From Kiritimatiellia bacterium (GTDB taxonomy: Bacteria; Verrucomicrobiota; Kiritimatiellia; RFP12; UBA1067): a stretch of DNA of 36,094 nt. The stretch covers positions 1 through 36,094 of the forward strand of contig JAKSOY010000016.1 of assembly GCA_024405255.1 (NCBI GenBank), written 5' to 3'. The notes under the pieces were generated by a model. It was not told the DNA's origin. It ran no database searches and saw only the letters and a list, made by a program, of their open reading frames with translations. The position numbers and the translations under genes were made by a program. Each line of letters begins with the position of its first letter. Position 1 is the stretch's first letter. This document shows positions 33,368 to 36,094 of the stretch, piece by piece.

Positions 33368-35614
33368 ATGATCCATTATTTATTCATATCAGAAAACAAA
33401 CTTTGGCTCGATTGGCAGAGGCGGTGTTTTAAAGCGTATGTCGGGCACGATCGAACGGGTTACAAATATCATTCGTTCACTATCAAAGGTAATGGGAACG
33501 AGGAAACGGTTAGCGATGGCTATCGTACGATTGCACAAAGCATAGAGAAGATTATAGAGGGTGAATCTGCTGGCGAAGCGAAGATTCTGGGTGTTTTGGA
33601 TGTGCCTGGTCGGTTGTGCCTTCGTGAGATGGGGGCTTTGACAACCGTTCAGGGACTGTTGGTGTTGGCGTTTCCAGAAGTTTTGTGGGTGCCGGTATTT
33701 TATGGATTTGGCTCGAATCTTGGTTCGGAAAAAATTTGGAAAAAAGAGGGGGGGGGGCTTTTATTCCGTGAGGCTGATCAATTGCTTCAGGGTGGTTTTT
33801 CACCCCTTTTTGATGGGACGGGATTTCGTGGTGCATTACTTCATGAACGAAAGGCCACGGAACTTGAATACGGCCGCCAGGACGTTGCGGTTGTGATTGA
33901 TGATGAGCGACATTTTGCATTTATAAATTCCTATACGGCGTTTAGATTCGGGTATCGTGTGTATCCGATTTCGACGGACAGGGTCGCAAAGGCAATCTTG
34001 TCAAAACAGAGCTGCCAAAAGTTGCCGACTGTTCAAGGGTGTGGATGTCGAGAAAATTCGACACTTGTTGCTTTTGAGGATGTATGCGTTGAATTCCCAG
34101 ATGCCAAGGCGAGTACAAATGCAGAATACATTCTTGGGGAAAGACGTGAGCAGAAATGGCCGTTGCTGGCACAGGCAAATCTGAGGGTGTTGATGACTGT
34201 TGCGTATCGGCATGAACGCATTGCGGAATTGGCGAATGGTCGAAAAGTACGGATCGGCGAATATTTTTCTGGGCCGTCTACGCATTTTTCAGAACTGTGT
34301 AAAGGTGGGTTGCGGGAATTGATGGTGTTTCTTACCAGAATACGCCGGACGTTTTTTAATCGCATGAATGGATGGTGGTATGGCTTTTGGTTGTTGAATT
34401 TAATTGAGGTTGGATTGGTGACGTCTGTACTGATGCTGACACTTTTTAGGAAACCGATTCTATTTCTCCCTTCACTATTTGTGGCGTTTGTCATCCTAGG
34501 AGCTGTTAAGTCGTGTCTTTTGAAGATGGTTGAGGTATTTCTCGGCACGTCTTCGTTACCGTATCGTTATCTGAAGATTCGGTCGCAATGGAAATACTAC
34601 CCTAAGCTTTTTCAATCGCATTGTCCGCAAAAACAGATACACGAGCATATTCGGCGCTATTGGTGTTTAGTCAACAAGCCCGTTTCTGGGATATTCGGGT
34701 TACGGAATCAGTGTGGGTTGCCGAACGGAAGAATTGTTTGTAATGCAGTTTGCAACAATGGATATGTGGGAGTACTCCAATCTGCGGAAGTACGAGCGGT
34801 TCGCCGTAATGCGTTTGCTGGATTGATGCCGACTGAAACAGGGTGGAATATTTCGAGTAACGGACATTCGGCGCCCGGCAAGGTTCTGGAGGTGGCGAGC
34901 GACCTTCTTCGTAGAGCTCGTCGTATGAAGGATCAGGTGACGGATGTTGAGGGTGCCATCTGTGCTGCCGTGCTCGCCACATGTGCGTATGAACTTCTTA
35001 ATCATAAGACCCCAACATTGGCAATTGAAGCATTGTCGCTTCGCCATTATTTCGAGGTGCGGGCGGAATGTGAATTCCCGGGGGTACGGGCGATGTTTGA
35101 CATGACGGATCGGTATATTGATATTCATAATTCAATGTGGCAAATCTGTCGGGTGTCTACGGGTGAAATACGCGACACATTGTTCCAGAGTGGAATGGCA
35201 GAAATCTGCGATGATTTGTCAGGACTGCTGCGTTCGCATGGAAAGTTTGAGGAAGCGGCATTTTTCTCGCGTAAATCGCGCTACATGCATCGATTGTTGT
35301 TGCCTGGCTTGCTAAAAAGTCTGCTTGCTTTCCCTGAGTGGGTGGTTAGGAGTAAGACAAATTTCTTGTTGAGTGTATGTGCTTTCTTGGTTGCCTTTCT
35401 TGCTTATTATCATTTTGAGATTAGTAGCGATGAGGATTGGATGTCATTGTTCTCGCAAGCATATTTATTGCTTTTTTCAGCCGAACCGGATATGGAAGGT
35501 AACGATAAGTTATCGGTACACGCGAAAATTGTCATCCAAGCAATGCGGCAGTTGGTCCTGATTCATGTGGGATTCCTTGCTACGCTATTTTACGATTTCA
35601 TGAATCGAAAGTAG
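33368..35614 (+). CDS. Unknown 748-aa polytopic membrane protein
   Basis: Family not recognised. Start ATG 33368 with GAGGA at 33356-33360. The N-terminal part (about 1-230) looks like one or two alpha/beta domains (MIHYLFISENKLWLDWQRRC; ILGVLDVPGRLCLREMGAL; VAVVIDDERHFAFINSYTAF), and the VVIDDE strand recalls a receiver or other nucleotide-like fold. Membrane helices lie near 337-360 and 364-386, with a further one near 664-683 and a weaker one near 728-745. The loop between has Cys/His-rich pieces (HCPQKQIHEHIRRYWC). G10 at 33748-33757 falls at codons about 127-130. It is the last clear gene of the low-GC cluster. Confidence 0.72.
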   Translation: MIHYLFISENKLWLDWQRRCFKAYVGHDRTGYKYHSFTIKGNGNEETVSDGYRTIAQSIEKIIEGESAGEAKILGVLDVPGRLCLREMGALTTVQGLLVLAFPEVLWVPVFYGFGSNLGSEKIWKKEGGGLLFREADQLLQGGFSPLFDGTGFRGALLHERKATELEYGRQDVAVVIDDERHFAFINSYTAFRFGYRVYPISTDRVAKAILSKQSCQKLPTVQGCGCRENSTLVAFEDVCVEFPDAKASTNAEYILGERREQKWPLLAQANLRVLMTVAYRHERIAELANGRKVRIGEYFSGPSTHFSELCKGGLRELMVFLTRIRRTFFNRMNGWWYGFWLLNLIEVGLVTSVLMLTLFRKPILFLPSLFVAFVILGAVKSCLLKMVEVFLGTSSLPYRYLKIRSQWKYYPKLFQSHCPQKQIHEHIRRYWCLVNKPVSGIFGLRNQCGLPNGRIVCNAVCNNGYVGVLQSAEVRAVRRNAFAGLMPTETGWNISSNGHSAPGKVLEVASDLLRRARRMKDQVTDVEGAICAAVLATCAYELLNHKTPTLAIEALSLRHYFEVRAECEFPGVRAMFDMTDRYIDIHNSMWQICRVSTGEIRDTLFQSGMAEICDDLSGLLRSHGKFEEAAFFSRKSRYMHRLLLPGLLKSLLAFPEWVVRSKTNFLLSVCAFLVAFLAYYHFEISSDEDWMSLFSQAYLLLFSAEPDMEGNDKLSVHAKIVIQAMRQLVLIHVGFLATLFYDFMNRK
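33748..33757 (+). repeat. G10 homopolymer in the polytopic membrane protein gene
   Basis: Ten consecutive G end the Glu codon and encode Gly-Gly-Gly in KKEGGGLLF. A one-base change would stop the protein before its membrane part. Confidence 0.85.
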
Positions 35615-35619
35615 ATAAT

Positions 35620-36057
35620 ATGGCGATACGTAATAACCTACTGATTGATGATAAGGTCGATTCGCCGGTGATGCGGTTGAATCGTAGTCGGCGGAGGCGG
35701 GAACCAGAATTGTGGCGAATGGCGGGGGATACGTATGCGTTGATTATTTCAGGGCTAAGGTTCGGGGGAATGCTCGGATATGACCATTCGGGATGCTGTC
35801 TGGTCTGGCGTTTGAAGTGGCTCTGTTCTAAGGTACAGACTTTCGTCCGTTTAAAACATGATGAGACGGGGAAATTGATACGGGTGTTTTGCCATGGCGC
35901 GGCTTTGCTCGTACATAAGGGAGGGGTGTTTGATTCGCCGCTGTTCATTGGGTCGCTAGTGAAACCGCAAAAACGGCGCCACGCACCAAGCACCAAGAAC
36001 CAGACGTCAGAAAATTGGCGCCCCTGGCGAGACTCGAACTCACTACCCGCTGCTTAG
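35620..36057 (+). CDS. Doubtful 145-aa reading frame at the island end
   Basis: The frame begins 5 bases after the previous stop with no convincing ribosome site. The product is basic (MRLNRSRRRREPELWRM) and has no recognised domain. Its last 14 codons run antisense through the tRNA-Arg gene, which explains the WRPWRDSNSLPAA ending often seen in false tRNA-antisense translations. Either a small gene has been fused to tRNA sequence by recombination or the whole frame is chance. Apart from this frame, 35615-36015 shows nothing I can name. Confidence 0.25.
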   Translation: MAIRNNLLIDDKVDSPVMRLNRSRRRREPELWRMAGDTYALIISGLRFGGMLGYDHSGCCLVWRLKWLCSKVQTFVRLKHDETGKLIRVFCHGAALLVHKGGVFDSPLFIGSLVKPQKRRHAPSTKNQTSENWRPWRDSNSLPAA

Positions 36058-36092
36058 AAGGCAGCTGCTCTGTCCAGATGAGCTACAGGGGC
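36016..36092 (-). tRNA. tRNA-Arg (anticodon UCU)
   Basis: Read on the minus strand, the acceptor GCCCCTG (36092-36086) pairs with CAGGGGC (36026-36020), with discriminator G and an encoded CCA (36018-36016). The D arm is AGCTCATCTGGACAGAGC-like and the T arm contains GTTCGAGTC. The anticodon stem GCTGC/GCAGC closes the loop CTTCTAA, giving anticodon TCT (36058-36056), reading AGA/AGG. Its 3' end faces the low-GC cluster. Confidence 0.93.
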
Positions 36093-36094
36093 CT

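Noticed and set aside
35620..36057. Fusion of a small protein to a conserved C-terminal WRPWRDSN motif
   Set aside because: The motif is simply the antisense translation of the tRNA-Arg 3' half and should not be taken as a protein feature.

Overview
The window is a high-GC bacterial chromosome segment, clearly GC-rich up to about 27.39 kb. Its genes encode secreted glycoside hydrolases, a Gfo/Idh/MocA-type glycosidase with a twin-arginine signal, parallel beta-helix proteins and a VIT/VWA protein. There is no SusC/SusD pair and no sortase-sorting signal. Genes of this type with Shine-Dalgarno AAGGAG starts suggest a glycan-degrading gut member of the Planctomycetes-Verrucomicrobia-Chlamydiae group; Kiritimatiellae is my best guess. 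This is inferred from gene content, because no marker gene is present.

Region 1 (1-9.06 kb) is a saccharolytic block: a GH2 beta-galactosidase-like enzyme, a small conserved hypothetical protein, a GH129/GH101-like alpha-N-acetylgalactosaminidase on the minus strand, an AAA ATPase/nuclease (DUF234 type), a truncated GH67N/DUF4838-type protein, and a GH109-type alpha-N-acetylgalactosaminidase. Two unrelated alpha-GalNAc-cleaving folds close together point to animal O-glycans such as mucin.

Region 2 (9.06-11.07 kb) is a two-gene unit: an unknown 202-aa protein and a REP-associated (Y1/HUH) transposase fused to a DprA/LOG-like domain. A pair of REP-like repeats follows directly. Region 3 (11.07-23.46 kb) holds a beta-helix protein, RadC, a YqiA-like esterase, an orphan OmpR-type response regulator, a GH127 beta-L-arabinofuranosidase, a GH92 alpha-mannosidase and a VIT-VWA-DUF2135 secreted protein, all on the plus strand.

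Region 4 (23.46-36.09 kb) is the most unusual part. After a spacer with four GTGCACCTA copies in two hairpins and a good sigma70-type promoter comes a full Liv-type (branched-chain amino acid/amide) ABC transporter: two permeases, two ATPases, and an unknown 146-aa protein translationally coupled between the ATPases. GC content then drops sharply. Four closely packed genes follow: a membrane-anchored substrate-binding protein, a 1248-aa GHKL-ATPase/histidine-kinase-like protein with a degenerate receiver-like C-terminus, and two membrane proteins of unknown family. Each of the last three contains a run of exactly ten G inside its reading frame, a signature of phase-variable contingency loci. 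The cluster abuts the 3' end of a tRNA-Arg(UCU) gene, a classical island integration site. I propose region 4 as a candidate undescribed, phase-variable, transporter-coupled signalling system. The gene linkage and tracts are visible in the sequence; the function is inference.
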